This document shows, in pieces, positions 16,472 through 24,948 of a stretch of DNA of 32,135 bases (positions are counted from its first letter, which is position 1; every line of letters begins with the position of its first letter). Both the position numbers and the translations under genes were made by a program. Under the pieces are notes generated by a model, which made no database searches, was not told where the DNA came from, and worked only from the letters and a program-made list of their open reading frames with translations. Source of the stretch: an uncultured Clostridia bacterium (GTDB lineage Bacteria; Bacillota; Clostridia; Oscillospirales; Ruminococcaceae); assembly GCA_947626755.1 (NCBI GenBank), contig CANQTP010000029.1:1-32135 (forward strand), given 5' to 3'.

Positions 16472-18868
16472 ATGAAAACTAAATCTGAAGATATAACGAT
16501 GCCCGCTCTTGCAATACCGGGGCTGGTCGTTTTTCCGAATGTAGTGATCCATTTCGATGTTTCAAGAGAAATGTCGGAGTCATCTTTAAAAGCAGCTATG
16601 AGTGACAATAAGCTTATATTCCTTACTGCGCAAAGAGATGATAATATTGAAGATACTGATACCCATGAATTTTATCAGGTGGGTGTTGTTGCGGAAATAA
16701 GGCAGATGCTCAAAGGAACAGACAATGTTCTGAGAGTTCTTGTTGAAGGTAAGTACCGCGCTAAAGTTATGGACGTTCTTCAATATGAACCGTATCTTAT
16801 TGCAAGTATAAGACCGTATCCCGAAGCAAAACGCATAAGCAGCGAAGACCTCGAAACAGAAGCTGTTATGCGGGCGATAAAACAGGCTTTCTATCAGTAT
16901 GCCACCGTAATGCCGAGAATGCCCAAGGAACTTACGGCGTCCATAATGAAAGAAACAGACCCGTTCAAGCTTTTCGACATACTGGTATTCAATATCCCGC
17001 TTGTTGTTGAGGACAAGGAACTGCTGTTAGAGGAAAGTCATATCGTTTCCCGTCTGGGTATGCTGCTTGCTATGATCTCCCGCGAAGTGGAGGTAATAGA
17101 CATTGAACGGAATATTCAGGAAAAGGTAAGACAGCAGCTTGACAACACCCAGAAAGAATATTACCTCAGAGCGCAGATGAAAGCTATTGCCAATCAGCTT
17201 GGTGAAGATGATGAAGATGAGTTTCAGGAGGATTTTGACGAATATTCCGAAAAGATACAGGCTCTGGATATTGATGATGAATCCAAAGAAAAACTGTTCC
17301 GTGAAGTCGACAGGCTGAATAAAATGGCAGCGGCATCTCAGGACTCGTTTGTTATAAGGAATTATCTGGATAACGTTCTTGAACTGCCTTGGAACGTTTC
17401 CACAAAGGATAAGACCGATGTTAAGAAAGTACAGGAAGTCCTTGACAGGGATCATTACGGTCTTGACAAGGTAAAGGAACGTATCCTCGAAAATATTGCG
17501 GTAAGAGAACTCAAACCCGATATAAAAGGTCAGATAATCTGTCTTGTGGGTCCTCCGGGAGTTGGTAAAACGTCGATCGGAAAATCCATTGCAAAAGCAA
17601 TGGGACGCAAATATCAGAGGATCTCTCTCGGCGGCGTAAGGGACGAATCCGACATAAGAGGACACAGAAAAACCTATGTTGGTGCTATGCCCGGACGTAT
17701 AATAAACGCTCTGAAACTTGCGGGAAGCAAAAATCCGCTGATCCTTCTTGATGAGATAGACAAAATGACTCACGATCTGAGAGGAGATCCTTCTTCGGCA
17801 CTTCTGGAAGTTCTGGATTCCGAGCAGAACAGCGCGTTCCGCGATCATTATATTGAAATACCTTTCGATCTCAGCAACGTGCTTTTTGTTACAACTGCAA
17901 ATACGACACAGACCATTGATGCTCCGCTTCTTGACCGTATGGACGTTATCGAACTTACAAGCTATACCCGTGAGGAAAAATTCCATATTGCCAAGGAACA
18001 TCTTGTTCCGAAGCAGTTAAAAGCAAACGGTCTGAAATCTACAATGCTAAAAATAAGTGATGATGCGCTTTACATAATTATCGACAATTACACAAGAGAA
18101 GCGGGTGTGCGTTCTCTTGAAAGAAAGATCGCAAGCCTTTGCAGAAAAGCCGCAAAGATCATAGTAAGCGGTGAAAAGAAGTCTGTCCGCGTCGGAAGCC
18201 GCAACATTGAAGAATTTTTAGGCGTTAGGAAATATCTTGACGATGATCTTGCCAAAAAGAGTGAAGTCGGTGTTGTAAACGGTCTTGCGTGGACGTCCGT
18301 GGGCGGTGTTATAATGCCGCTTGAAGCTGCTGTTTTTGACGGAAAAGGCAATATTGAAACAACAGGTTCGCTAGGAGACGTTATGAAGGAAAGCGCGAAG
18401 ATCGCCGTAAGCTATGTACGCAGCATTGCCAATAAGTACGGCATTTCAGGTGATTTCTACAAGGAAAAGGATATCCATATCCATGCTCCCGAAGGCGCAA
18501 CTCCCAAGGACGGTCCTTCCGCAGGCGTTACAATGACGACGGCGCTTGTGTCCGCGCTGGCAAACATTCCTGTAAAACATGATGTTGCCATGACGGGGGA
18601 GATAACGCTTCACGGAAAAGTCCTTCCCATAGGCGGCTTGCGTGAAAAGACAATGGCGGCTTACAAAGCGGGAATGAAAACCGTTGTGATCCCTGCCGGA
18701 AATAAAAGCGATCTTGAAGAAGTGGACAGCGTTGTAAAGGACAGCATAAACTTTGTTTATGCGGAAAAGATAACGGACGTTCTGGACGTTGCTCTTGAAA
18801 AGAAAGAGTCTCGTTATGCCAAGCCGAAACGCCGTGATGACACTTCAGGAAGAGCTGTTATGAGATGA
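16472..18868 (+). CDS. lon: ATP-dependent protease Lon (LonA type)
   Basis: A full-length 798-residue LonA. The N-terminal substrate domain ([20 protein letters not shown]) is followed by the AAA+ module with Walker [10 protein letters not shown] near residue 360 and Walker [12 protein letters not shown]. The C-terminal protease domain has the Ser-Lys dyad: Ser683 in PKDGPSAGV and Lys726 in GGLREKT. Lon degrades misfolded and regulatory proteins. clpX-lon-engB order is conserved in B. subtilis (clpX-lonB-lonA-ysxC). Here three genes separate lon from engB. Confidence 0.97.
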   Translation: MKTKSEDITMPALAIPGLVVFPNVVIHFDVSREMSESSLKAAMSDNKLIFLTAQRDDNIEDTDTHEFYQVGVVAEIRQMLKGTDNVLRVLVEGKYRAKVMDVLQYEPYLIASIRPYPEAKRISSEDLETEAVMRAIKQAFYQYATVMPRMPKELTASIMKETDPFKLFDILVFNIPLVVEDKELLLEESHIVSRLGMLLAMISREVEVIDIERNIQEKVRQQLDNTQKEYYLRAQMKAIANQLGEDDEDEFQEDFDEYSEKIQALDIDDESKEKLFREVDRLNKMAAASQDSFVIRNYLDNVLELPWNVSTKDKTDVKKVQEVLDRDHYGLDKVKERILENIAVRELKPDIKGQIICLVGPPGVGKTSIGKSIAKAMGRKYQRISLGGVRDESDIRGHRKTYVGAMPGRIINALKLAGSKNPLILLDEIDKMTHDLRGDPSSALLEVLDSEQNSAFRDHYIEIPFDLSNVLFVTTANTTQTIDAPLLDRMDVIELTSYTREEKFHIAKEHLVPKQLKANGLKSTMLKISDDALYIIIDNYTREAGVRSLERKIASLCRKAAKIIVSGEKKSVRVGSRNIEEFLGVRKYLDDDLAKKSEVGVVNGLAWTSVGGVIMPLEAAVFDGKGNIETTGSLGDVMKESAKIAVSYVRSIANKYGISGDFYKEKDIHIHAPEGATPKDGPSAGVTMTTALVSALANIPVKHDVAMTGEITLHGKVLPIGGLREKTMAAYKAGMKTVVIPAGNKSDLEEVDSVVKDSINFVYAEKITDVLDVALEKKESRYAKPKRRDDTSGRAVMR

Positions 18869-18877
18869 TAGAATTAT

Positions 18878-18912
18878 AAGGGCTATGCGTGTAAAAATGC
18901 ATAGTCCTTTTT
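18878..18912 (+). terminator. Intrinsic terminator after lon
   Basis: AAGGGCTATGC (18878-18888) pairs with GCATAGTCCTT (18899-18909) with one G-T pair, followed by TTT. It lies 9 bp after the lon stop. Confidence 0.85.
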
Positions 18913-18920
18913 AATTTTGT

Positions 18921-18949
18921 TTGACAATTTTGTGACTTTATGATATAAT
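18921..18949 (+). promoter_or_regulatory. Perfect-consensus SigA promoter
   Basis: TTGACA (18921-18926), exactly 17 bp, TATAAT (18944-18949), with TGA before the -10. Both hexamers are fully consensus, which suggests strong expression. It drives the unknown gene at 18986. Confidence 0.92.
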
Positions 18950-18985
18950 TTTCAGGTGGAAAATAAAATCAAGGAAGTGTTTTAA

Positions 18986-19417
18986 ATGAATCTTTATACC
19001 CAGAAATACAACGAAGAAGAAATGATGCAGATATTAAGTCAGCTTCTGACTGCGGGAGAAAGTATAAGGGCTGCGCTTTACTGTGTTTATAAACAAACAG
19101 GCTTTTTCGCTTCAAACCGCAGCATTATTGCGGGATATATCGCTCTGACGGATAATGACAGACTTATCGGCAGGAAGTTCGGTACATTCGGCTCGGAAGC
19201 GGTTTCTCAGTATATGGAATATACAAAGAAAATAACTATAAAAAATTATCCCTTCGGGCAGAAAGTTGTACATATGATCTTTGACGACGGCAAAAAGCAA
19301 GAAGTAAAAATTCAGTTAGCTCCCAAAATGGTGGGTTCAAAATTTCCCGATCAGCAGAAAAATTTTGATATTTTTATGGACGAACTGAATTCAAAGATAA
19401 ATCTGATTGAACAGTGA
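18986..19417 (+). CDS. Conserved-looking hypothetical protein, 143 aa
   Basis: I do not recognise this gene. It encodes 143 residues, soluble in appearance, with no signal peptide, membrane helix or obvious catalytic motif. The N-terminal 35 residues look helical (NEEEMMQILSQLLTAGES). The middle is beta-rich, alternating hydrophobic and charged residues (SIIAGYIALTDNDRLIGRKFG; KKITIKNYPFGQKVVHMIF), as in small PH-like or other beta-barrel folds. The C-terminus is a helix (DQQKNFDIFMDELNSKI). AAGGAAG precedes the ATG, and a perfect-consensus promoter lies 36 bp upstream. It is followed 9 bp later by a carbon-nitrogen hydrolase gene with which it is probably cotranscribed. Codon use matches its neighbours. 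Confidence 0.8.
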   Translation: MNLYTQKYNEEEMMQILSQLLTAGESIRAALYCVYKQTGFFASNRSIIAGYIALTDNDRLIGRKFGTFGSEAVSQYMEYTKKITIKNYPFGQKVVHMIFDDGKKQEVKIQLAPKMVGSKFPDQQKNFDIFMDELNSKINLIEQ

Positions 19418-19426
19418 GGTGTTTTG

Positions 19427-20320
19427 ATGAGTAAACTTAAAATCGCGCTTCTGCAAATATCTCCCTGCGGTTCAATTGAAAGAAATCTGCAAAAAGGAAT
19501 AGAACACTGCCGAAAAGCAAAGGAAACAGGCGCGGACATTGCATTATTCCCCGAAATGTGGAGCATTGGTTATGATATTTACGAATGCCCTGCCGATGTA
19601 TGGACAAAGGAAGCAATATATGTTGACAGTGATTTTGTAAGATCATTCGGACAACTTGCAAAAGAACTTGACATGGCAATAGGAATAACACTTCTTGAAA
19701 AATCTGAGAATGCTCCGAAAAATTCTCTTGTGTTGTTTGACAGGTTCGGAGAGAAAAAGTTCGTTTACTCAAAAGTCCATACCTGTGATTTTTCGGCGGA
19801 AAAATCTCTTACCCCCGGAGAGGAGTTTTTTGTCTGCGAACTTGATACTGTTTCCTGCGGGAAGGTGAAAGTCGGGGCTATGATATGTTTTGACAGGGAA
19901 TTTCCCGAAAGCGCGCGTATCCTTATGCTGAAAGGCGCGGAGGTGATCCTTGCTCCTAATGCTTGTCCTATGGAGATCAACCGTCTGTCGGCGCTTCGCG
20001 CAAGGGCATATGAGAATATGCTTGCAATTGCAACTTGCAACTATCCGGGCAATGTTCCCGACTGCAACGGGCATTCCACCGTTTTTGACGGCGTGGCGTG
20101 GCTGAAAGATGAGGTCGGCACGCGGGATATGTGTATTCTTGAAGCGCCCTGTAATGAGGGGATCTATACGGCTGAAACTGACATTGATATGCTTCGTGAA
20201 TACCGTTCGGGGGAAGTGATGGGCAATGCTTTCAGACGTCCCGAAAAATATCATATTCTTACCGATAAAACAGTAAATGAACCGTTTATAAGAAAAGAAA
20301 ATCGTAATTTTGGAGGATAA
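19427..20320 (+). CDS. Carbon-nitrogen hydrolase (nitrilase superfamily)
   Basis: About 297 residues from ATG 19427, which has GAGGT 6 nt upstream; a TTG one codon earlier is less likely. The catalytic triad of the superfamily is visible: Glu43 (LFPEMWSIGYD), Lys116 (VYSKVHTCDF) and Cys154 (GAMICFDREFPE). These enzymes hydrolyse amides or carbamoyl compounds; the exact substrate cannot be assigned. Nearby similar branches include N-carbamoylputrescine amidase-like and omega-amidase-like proteins. It is flanked by the unknown 143-aa gene and a GNAT gene whose start lies immediately after its stop. Confidence 0.9.
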   Translation: MSKLKIALLQISPCGSIERNLQKGIEHCRKAKETGADIALFPEMWSIGYDIYECPADVWTKEAIYVDSDFVRSFGQLAKELDMAIGITLLEKSENAPKNSLVLFDRFGEKKFVYSKVHTCDFSAEKSLTPGEEFFVCELDTVSCGKVKVGAMICFDREFPESARILMLKGAEVILAPNACPMEINRLSALRARAYENMLAIATCNYPGNVPDCNGHSTVFDGVAWLKDEVGTRDMCILEAPCNEGIYTAETDIDMLREYRSGEVMGNAFRRPEKYHILTDKTVNEPFIRKENRNFGG

Positions 20321-20321
20321 A

Positions 20322-20762
20322 ATGAATATCAGGAAAATGAAAATTTCAGATTACGAGCAAGTATATTCACTGTGGCTTTCCTGCAAAGGTATGGGATTGA
20401 ATGATCTTGACGATTCTGAAGAAGGTATAGAAAAATTTCTGAACAGAAATCCGGATACCTGTTTTGTTTCGGAAGAGAACGGGAAACTTGTCGGAACTAT
20501 AATTGCAGGAAATGACGGCAGGAGAGGATATATTTACCATACTGCTGTTTTACCCGATTTCCGCGGCAGAGGGATCGGTACGGAACTTGTTGAAAATACT
20601 ATGAAAGCTTTAAGATCTCTTGGGATAAACAAGGCGGCTTTAGTCGTTTTTTCAAAAAATACGGACGGAAATGCTTTCTGGGAAAAGCTTGGATTTACCG
20701 AAAGAAACGATATTATATACCGTAATCGTATCATCACGGAAATTGTGCGTATTGATACATGA
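20322..20762 (+). CDS. GNAT family N-acetyltransferase
   Basis: 146 residues from ATG 20322, supported by TGGAGG 5 nt upstream; a TTG 12 bp earlier would lie inside the preceding gene. The acetyl-CoA site is clear in AVLPDFRGRGIGTELVENTM (R-G-x-G-I-G). NTDGNAFWEKLGFTERND is the usual C-terminal motif. The substrate is unknown. As the third gene of the lon-engB insertion it might act with the hydrolase on a common small molecule, which is only an inference from order. Confidence 0.9.
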   Translation: MNIRKMKISDYEQVYSLWLSCKGMGLNDLDDSEEGIEKFLNRNPDTCFVSEENGKLVGTIIAGNDGRRGYIYHTAVLPDFRGRGIGTELVENTMKALRSLGINKAALVVFSKNTDGNAFWEKLGFTERNDIIYRNRIITEIVRIDT

Positions 20763-20765
20763 CAA

Positions 20766-20790
20766 AGGAAAATTGAATTTTTCCTCTTTT
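20766..20790 (+). terminator. Weak intrinsic terminator after the GNAT gene
   Basis: AGGAAAA (20766-20772), loop TTGAAT, TTTTCCT (20779-20785), followed by CTTTT. The stem is only 7 bp and A/T-rich, so efficiency may be modest. Confidence 0.5.
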
Positions 20791-20841
20791 CAAAATTCAT
20801 TATTGCCGATAAACAAAGTTGTATAAATTTTTCAAAAACTC

Positions 20842-20870
20842 TTGAAATATCCATAATTACATGATATAAT
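20842..20870 (+). promoter_or_regulatory. SigA-type promoter for engB-lysA
   Basis: TTGAAA (20842-20847), 17-bp spacer, TATAAT (20865-20870), with TGA before the -10. The start codon of engB is 96 bp downstream, leaving an 80- to 90-nt leader. Confidence 0.88.
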
Positions 20871-20879
20871 TATCATGTA
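20858..20879. promoter_or_regulatory. Inverted repeat covering the engB -10 box (operator candidate)
   Basis: TACATGATA (20858-20866), spacer TAAT, TATCATGTA (20871-20879): 9-bp perfect arms. The left arm and spacer contain the whole -10 hexamer, so a bound dimeric protein would block the promoter. The arms match no operator I know. Confidence 0.55.
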
Positions 20880-20966
20880 CGTGCAATTGGCATTTGCTGT
20901 ATTTAAATTTGATTTTTACAAAAATTGCATATTCTGCATAAGGTTTGATCCCACAGGAGGTGGAGC

Positions 20967-21554
20967 ATGAATTTTAATGTTGCGGAATTTTACGCTTCTT
21001 ACGGCAGGTTTGATCAGATACCTGCGCCGACAAAGCCTGAAATTGCTTTTTCGGGGCGGTCAAATGTGGGGAAATCTTCCCTTATAAACAAGCTTTTCAA
21101 TCGGAAAAATCTTGCGCGGGTCTCCGCTGTTCCGGGGAAAACGTCTACCATAAACTTTTATGATCTGGGAGACGTCTTTCTGACCGATCTTCCCGGATAC
21201 GGCTACGCAAAAGTCGCTAAAAATGAAAAACTCCGATGGGCTGAACTTATCGAAGGCTATCTCCATTCCGACAGGGATATTGCGCTTATCGTTCAGCTTA
21301 TCGACATTCGTCACCCGCCTTCTGCGGACGATCTGCATATGATAAATTTTCTTATTGACTGCGAACTGCCGTTTATTATCGTTTTCACAAAAGCAGATAA
21401 GCTTTCAAGGCGGGAACGGGAACGGCGCAGGATCGGCTTTGCATCGGAGATACCATGCTTTGAAAGCATTAAAAATGTGGAATTTTCAGCCGTGACAGGC
21501 GAGGGAACTGACTATATACGCGCGCTTATTTCGGAATCGGTTTCAGAAGAATGA
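20967..21554 (+). CDS. engB: Ribosome biogenesis GTP-binding protein EngB (YsxC/YihA)
   Basis: A 195-residue TRAFAC GTPase of the EngB family. G1 is GRSNVGKSS, G3 is DLPGYGYAKV, G4 is TKADKL. The N-terminal VAEFYASYGRFDQIPAPTKPEIAFSG is typical. EngB takes part in 50S assembly and is usually essential. The start follows CAGGAGGTGGAG. It is normally found directly after lon, here separated by three genes. lysA follows 15 bp downstream. Confidence 0.96.
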   Translation: MNFNVAEFYASYGRFDQIPAPTKPEIAFSGRSNVGKSSLINKLFNRKNLARVSAVPGKTSTINFYDLGDVFLTDLPGYGYAKVAKNEKLRWAELIEGYLHSDRDIALIVQLIDIRHPPSADDLHMINFLIDCELPFIIVFTKADKLSRRERERRRIGFASEIPCFESIKNVEFSAVTGEGTDYIRALISESVSEE

Positions 21555-21569
21555 AAGGGGAAATACAAA

Positions 21570-22868
21570 ATGTTTGTTTCAAAAAATTTATCCGTAAATG
21601 ATAAAGGAGATCTGACCATCGGCGGAATTGATACTGTGGATCTTGCAGCTGAATACGGCACTCCGCTTTATGTTATGGACGAGGATCTTATCCGCGAACA
21701 CTGCCGCAGTTTCAAGCAGTCCATAGATAAATACTACGGCGGCAGAGGACTTGTCTGCTATGCAAGCAAAGCATTCTGCTGCAAGGAAATGTGCAGGGTG
21801 ATGATGGACGAGGGCATCGGTCTGGACGTAGTTTCCGAGGGTGAATTGTATACCGCGCTTTCGGTGGGTTTCCCCATGGACAAGATCTGTTTCCACGGCA
21901 ACAACAAGACCGATGAAGAACTGCTTCTTGCCGTTGAAAACAATGTGGGCAGGATAATTGTTGACAATATTTTCGAGCTTGAACGCCTGAACGATATTGC
22001 AAAGAAAAAAGGCATAAAAGCAAATATCATGTTCCGCATAAAACCCGGAGTTGACGCGCATACCCACGATTTTGTAAAAACAGGTCAGATAGACAGCAAA
22101 TTCGGCTTTGCGCTTGAAACGGGAGAAGCATTTGAAGCGGTAAAGAAAGCCGTTTCACTGGAAAATATAGATCTTGTGGGACTTCACTGCCATATCGGAA
22201 GTCAGATATTTGACATTGATCCTTTTGTTCTTGCTTCGGAAATTATGATAAATTTCATTTCCGACATAAAAACAAAACTCGGACATGAGATCAAAGAACT
22301 TGACCTTGGCGGCGGTTTCGGAATAAAATACACCGAGGACGATACTCCCGTTCCATACGACAGATATATGGAAAAAGTTTCTGTAAAGGTAAAAGAACTC
22401 TGTGCAGAAAAGGGAATTGAACTTCCGTTCATACTTATCGAGCCGGGACGTTCAATTGCCGCGCCTGCGGGGATCACACTTTACACAGTCGGCGGGGTAA
22501 AGCATATCCCCAACATTCGCACCTATGTCTCCATTGACGGAGGAATGTGCGACAACCCAAGATATGCGCTTTACAAATCAAAATATGATGCTGTCGTTGC
22601 AAATAAAGCTTCAAAGCCCAAGGACACGGTCGTTACAATTGCGGGAAAATGCTGTGAGAGCGGCGATCTGATCGGCGAGGGTATGCCGCTTCAGGAAGCT
22701 GTTCCCGGAGATATTATTGCAGTTCTTGCCACAGGCGCGTATAACTACTCCATGTCCTCAAATTACAACAGGCTCCGCAAGCCAGCAGTGGTTTTTGTAA
22801 AGAACGGCGAGTCCCGCATTGCAGTAAAGAGGGAAACTCTTGACGATATTATCAGAAATGATGAATAA
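21570..22868 (+). CDS. lysA: Diaminopimelate decarboxylase
   Basis: A 432-residue PLP enzyme of fold type III catalysing the last step of lysine synthesis. The PLP lysine is Lys67 in YASKAFCC. GLHCHIGSQI, DLGGGFGI and EPGRS are the cofactor-binding motifs, and GKCCESGD provides the cross-dimer cysteine. Length is standard. It lies in an operon with engB, with AAAGGGG before the start. No lysine riboswitch is visible upstream. Confidence 0.96.
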   Translation: MFVSKNLSVNDKGDLTIGGIDTVDLAAEYGTPLYVMDEDLIREHCRSFKQSIDKYYGGRGLVCYASKAFCCKEMCRVMMDEGIGLDVVSEGELYTALSVGFPMDKICFHGNNKTDEELLLAVENNVGRIIVDNIFELERLNDIAKKKGIKANIMFRIKPGVDAHTHDFVKTGQIDSKFGFALETGEAFEAVKKAVSLENIDLVGLHCHIGSQIFDIDPFVLASEIMINFISDIKTKLGHEIKELDLGGGFGIKYTEDDTPVPYDRYMEKVSVKVKELCAEKGIELPFILIEPGRSIAAPAGITLYTVGGVKHIPNIRTYVSIDGGMCDNPRYALYKSKYDAVVANKASKPKDTVVTIAGKCCESGDLIGEGMPLQEAVPGDIIAVLATGAYNYSMSSNYNRLRKPAVVFVKNGESRIAVKRETLDDIIRNDE

Positions 22869-22884
22869 AATTTCAAAAAAACTA

Positions 22885-22913
22885 TTTACTTTTTCACTAT
22901 AGTGTGGTAAAAT
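22885..22913 (+). promoter_or_regulatory. Promoter for yerC with palindrome in the spacer
   Basis: TTTACT (22885-22890), 17-bp spacer, TAAAAT (22908-22913), with TGG before the -10. The spacer contains CACTATAGTG (22895-22904), a perfect 10-bp palindrome that could be an operator, possibly for the TrpR-like protein encoded downstream. Confidence 0.65.
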
Positions 22914-22980
22914 GATAACAGCATACTTTAAGAGTGACTGCGTTATCAATATCATGAAGTGAAAGGAACGGGATTTTTCC

Positions 22981-23289
22981 ATGAACAACAAACTTAATGA
23001 TGAACATATGAACGACCTTTATGAAGCTATACTCTGCCTTAAAAACAAGGAGGAGTGCGAAGCGTTTTTCGGCGATCTTTGTACGGTGATAGAACTCCAG
23101 TCAATGTCCCAGAGAATGCAGGTGGCGAAAATGCTTACAAATAAAAAAGTCTACAAGGATATTGTTGCCGAAACAGGTGCAAGCACCGCTACCATCAGCC
23201 GCGTGAACCGCACTCTCAGCTATCAGGGAAGCGGCGGATACGATCTTGTTTTTAAACGCCTGAATAAAAAGGGACGCAAAAAACAATGA
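22981..23289 (+). CDS. YerC/YecD family TrpR-related regulator
   Basis: A 102-residue DNA-binding protein of the TrpR-like YerC family. The helix-turn-helix is YKDIVAETGASTATISRVNRTL (about residues 57-78), and the N-terminal helices carry ELQSMSQRMQVAKML. Family members are small dimeric regulators of mostly unknown targets. The gene has its own promoter with an internal palindrome, compatible with self-regulation. The stop overlaps the methyltransferase start as ATGA. Confidence 0.92.
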   Translation: MNNKLNDEHMNDLYEAILCLKNKEECEAFFGDLCTVIELQSMSQRMQVAKMLTNKKVYKDIVAETGASTATISRVNRTLSYQGSGGYDLVFKRLNKKGRKKQ

Positions 23290-24035
23290 GCGGTTACAGA
23301 AGCTTTGCTTACTTTTACGATCAATTGACGGAAAATATTTCCTACAAAAAACGTGCGGAGTATTTTGATTCGCTTATAAAACTTCACGGCGGCAGAAAGA
23401 ATATCCTGCTTGACCTTGCCTGCGGAACAGGAAGTCTTTCGGAAGAATTCAGCAGAATGGGTTATGATGTTATCGGCATCGACAGTTCGGAGGATATGCT
23501 GAATGCCGCCATTGAAAAGAAAATTGAAAGCGGTCTGAACATTCAGTATCTTTGTCAGGATATGACAAAACTTGATATGTTCGGAACTATTGATGTAACT
23601 GTCTGCGCTCTGGACGGGATAAATCACCTGCCTGATATTTCCGCTGTAAGACGTACATTTGAAAGAGTCTCTCTTTTTTGCGAACCCGAGGGACTCTTTA
23701 TCTTTGATATAAACACTCCGCATAAGCATAAGGATATTCTCGGGAATAACACTTTCGTTTATGATATGGAAAATGTATTCTGCGTCTGGCAGAATACCTA
23801 TAACGGCGGAGATGACAGCCGTGTGGATATGTCGCTGACGTTTTTTGAACGTATTGAAAGCGGATCGTACGAACGCTATGAGGACGGATTTTCCGAGATA
23901 GCTTTTGATGAAAATATCATTGATGGACTTCTTATAAAAAGCGGTCTGGAAATTGCCGCAAAATATGATTATGACAGCTTTGACCCGCCAAGGGCGGACA
24001 GCGAAAAGCTTGTCTATGTAACGAGAAAGGTCTGA
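23286..24035 (+). CDS. Class I SAM-dependent methyltransferase
   Basis: 249 residues with a Rossmann-type methyltransferase fold. The SAM motif is LLDLACGTGSLSEEF (about 38-52), the acidic residue after beta-2 is in VIGIDSSEDML, and motif IV reads VTVCALDGINHL. YDQLTENISYKKRAEYFDSLI near the N-terminus is common in a widespread Bacillota subgroup of unknown substrate. It overlaps yerC by 4 bp, and hslO follows after 4 bp, so all three genes are cotranscribed. Confidence 0.9.
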   Translation: MSGYRSFAYFYDQLTENISYKKRAEYFDSLIKLHGGRKNILLDLACGTGSLSEEFSRMGYDVIGIDSSEDMLNAAIEKKIESGLNIQYLCQDMTKLDMFGTIDVTVCALDGINHLPDISAVRRTFERVSLFCEPEGLFIFDINTPHKHKDILGNNTFVYDMENVFCVWQNTYNGGDDSRVDMSLTFFERIESGSYERYEDGFSEIAFDENIIDGLLIKSGLEIAAKYDYDSFDPPRADSEKLVYVTRKV

Positions 24036-24039
24036 TAAA

Positions 24040-24909
24040 ATGGCTAAGATAGTAAGGACTATTTCCGCGGACGCTTCGGTAACGGCTACAGCTATTGACG
24101 CTCTGGACATAGTTTCAAGAATAGAACAGATACATCAGCCTTCCGCTGTTGTCACTGCCGCACTCGGACGGCTTTCGATCGCCGCTTCGCTGATCGGGAT
24201 AGGTTTAAAAGGTGAAAACGATTCTGTAACTATCCGCCTGAACGGTGACGGAGCAACGGGAGTTCTTATAGCCGTTGCGGACAGCAGGGGAAATGTAAGA
24301 TCCTATGTTTCAAATCCGATCGTTGAGATACCGCTAAACAAGTTCGGAAAACTTGATGTTGCGGGTGCTGTCGGTCGCAACGGAACGCTTTCAGTTGTGA
24401 AAGATCTGGGACTTAAAGAGCCGTATGTGGGACAAGTTCCCATAGTTTCGGGAGAAATTGCGGAAGATATTGCAAGTTATTTTGCGGTAAGCGAACAGAT
24501 CCCCACCGTCTGCGGGCTTGGAGTTCTGGTAAATCCCGACCTTACGGTAAAAGCGGCAGGCGGTTATCTTATACAGCTTTTGCCCTTTGCGGACGAGAAA
24601 TGCATCGACATTCTCGAAGCAAATATAGACAAGCTTCCTCCCGTTACAAAAATGCTTGATTCGGGAATGACTTCCGAAGATATTGCAATGAAAGTTCTTG
24701 ACGGTCTTGAACCTGATATTCTGGATTCTTTCGACTGTGAATATCGGTGTGATTGCAGCAAGGCGCGTGTCGAGCGTGCGCTTATAAGTCTTGGCAGGGA
24801 AGAACTTACAAAGATGTCGGAAGAGGAGGATAACATAGAAGTCTGCTGTCATTTCTGCGACAAAAAGTATAATTTTTCCAAAGAAGAGATACGAAAACTT
24901 ATAAAATAA
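24040..24909 (+). CDS. hslO: Redox-regulated chaperone Hsp33
   Basis: A 289-residue Hsp33. The zinc-switch cysteines are all present: Cys237 and Cys239 (RCDCSK) and Cys270 and Cys273 (CHFC), the family's CxC plus CxxC arrangement. Oxidation of these releases zinc and activates the holdase. The N-terminal domain shows RLNGDGATGVLIAVADSRGNVRSYV and the central GYLIQLLPFADE. It ends the yerC operon before a shared terminator with degV. Confidence 0.96.
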   Translation: MAKIVRTISADASVTATAIDALDIVSRIEQIHQPSAVVTAALGRLSIAASLIGIGLKGENDSVTIRLNGDGATGVLIAVADSRGNVRSYVSNPIVEIPLNKFGKLDVAGAVGRNGTLSVVKDLGLKEPYVGQVPIVSGEIAEDIASYFAVSEQIPTVCGLGVLVNPDLTVKAAGGYLIQLLPFADEKCIDILEANIDKLPPVTKMLDSGMTSEDIAMKVLDGLEPDILDSFDCEYRCDCSKARVERALISLGREELTKMSEEEDNIEVCCHFCDKKYNFSKEEIRKLIK

Positions 24910-24913
24910 TTAG

Positions 24914-24945
24914 ATGCGCTGTCGGGATCTTCGGCAGCGCATTTT
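24914..24945. terminator. Bidirectional terminator between hslO and degV
   Basis: ATGCGCTGTCG (24914-24924) pairs with CGGCAGCGCAT (24932-24942) with one G-T pair. TTT follows on the plus strand and a T-rich run on the minus strand. It lies in the 39-bp gap between two convergent genes. Confidence 0.85.
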
Positions 24946-24948
24946 AGT

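Noticed and set aside
17027-18001. Long antisense open frame opposite lon
   Set aside because: Same reason: lon is full length with all catalytic motifs.
21540-21570. Lysine riboswitch before lysA
   Set aside because: Only 15 bp separate engB and lysA, and the engB leader shows no riboswitch-like multi-helix core.
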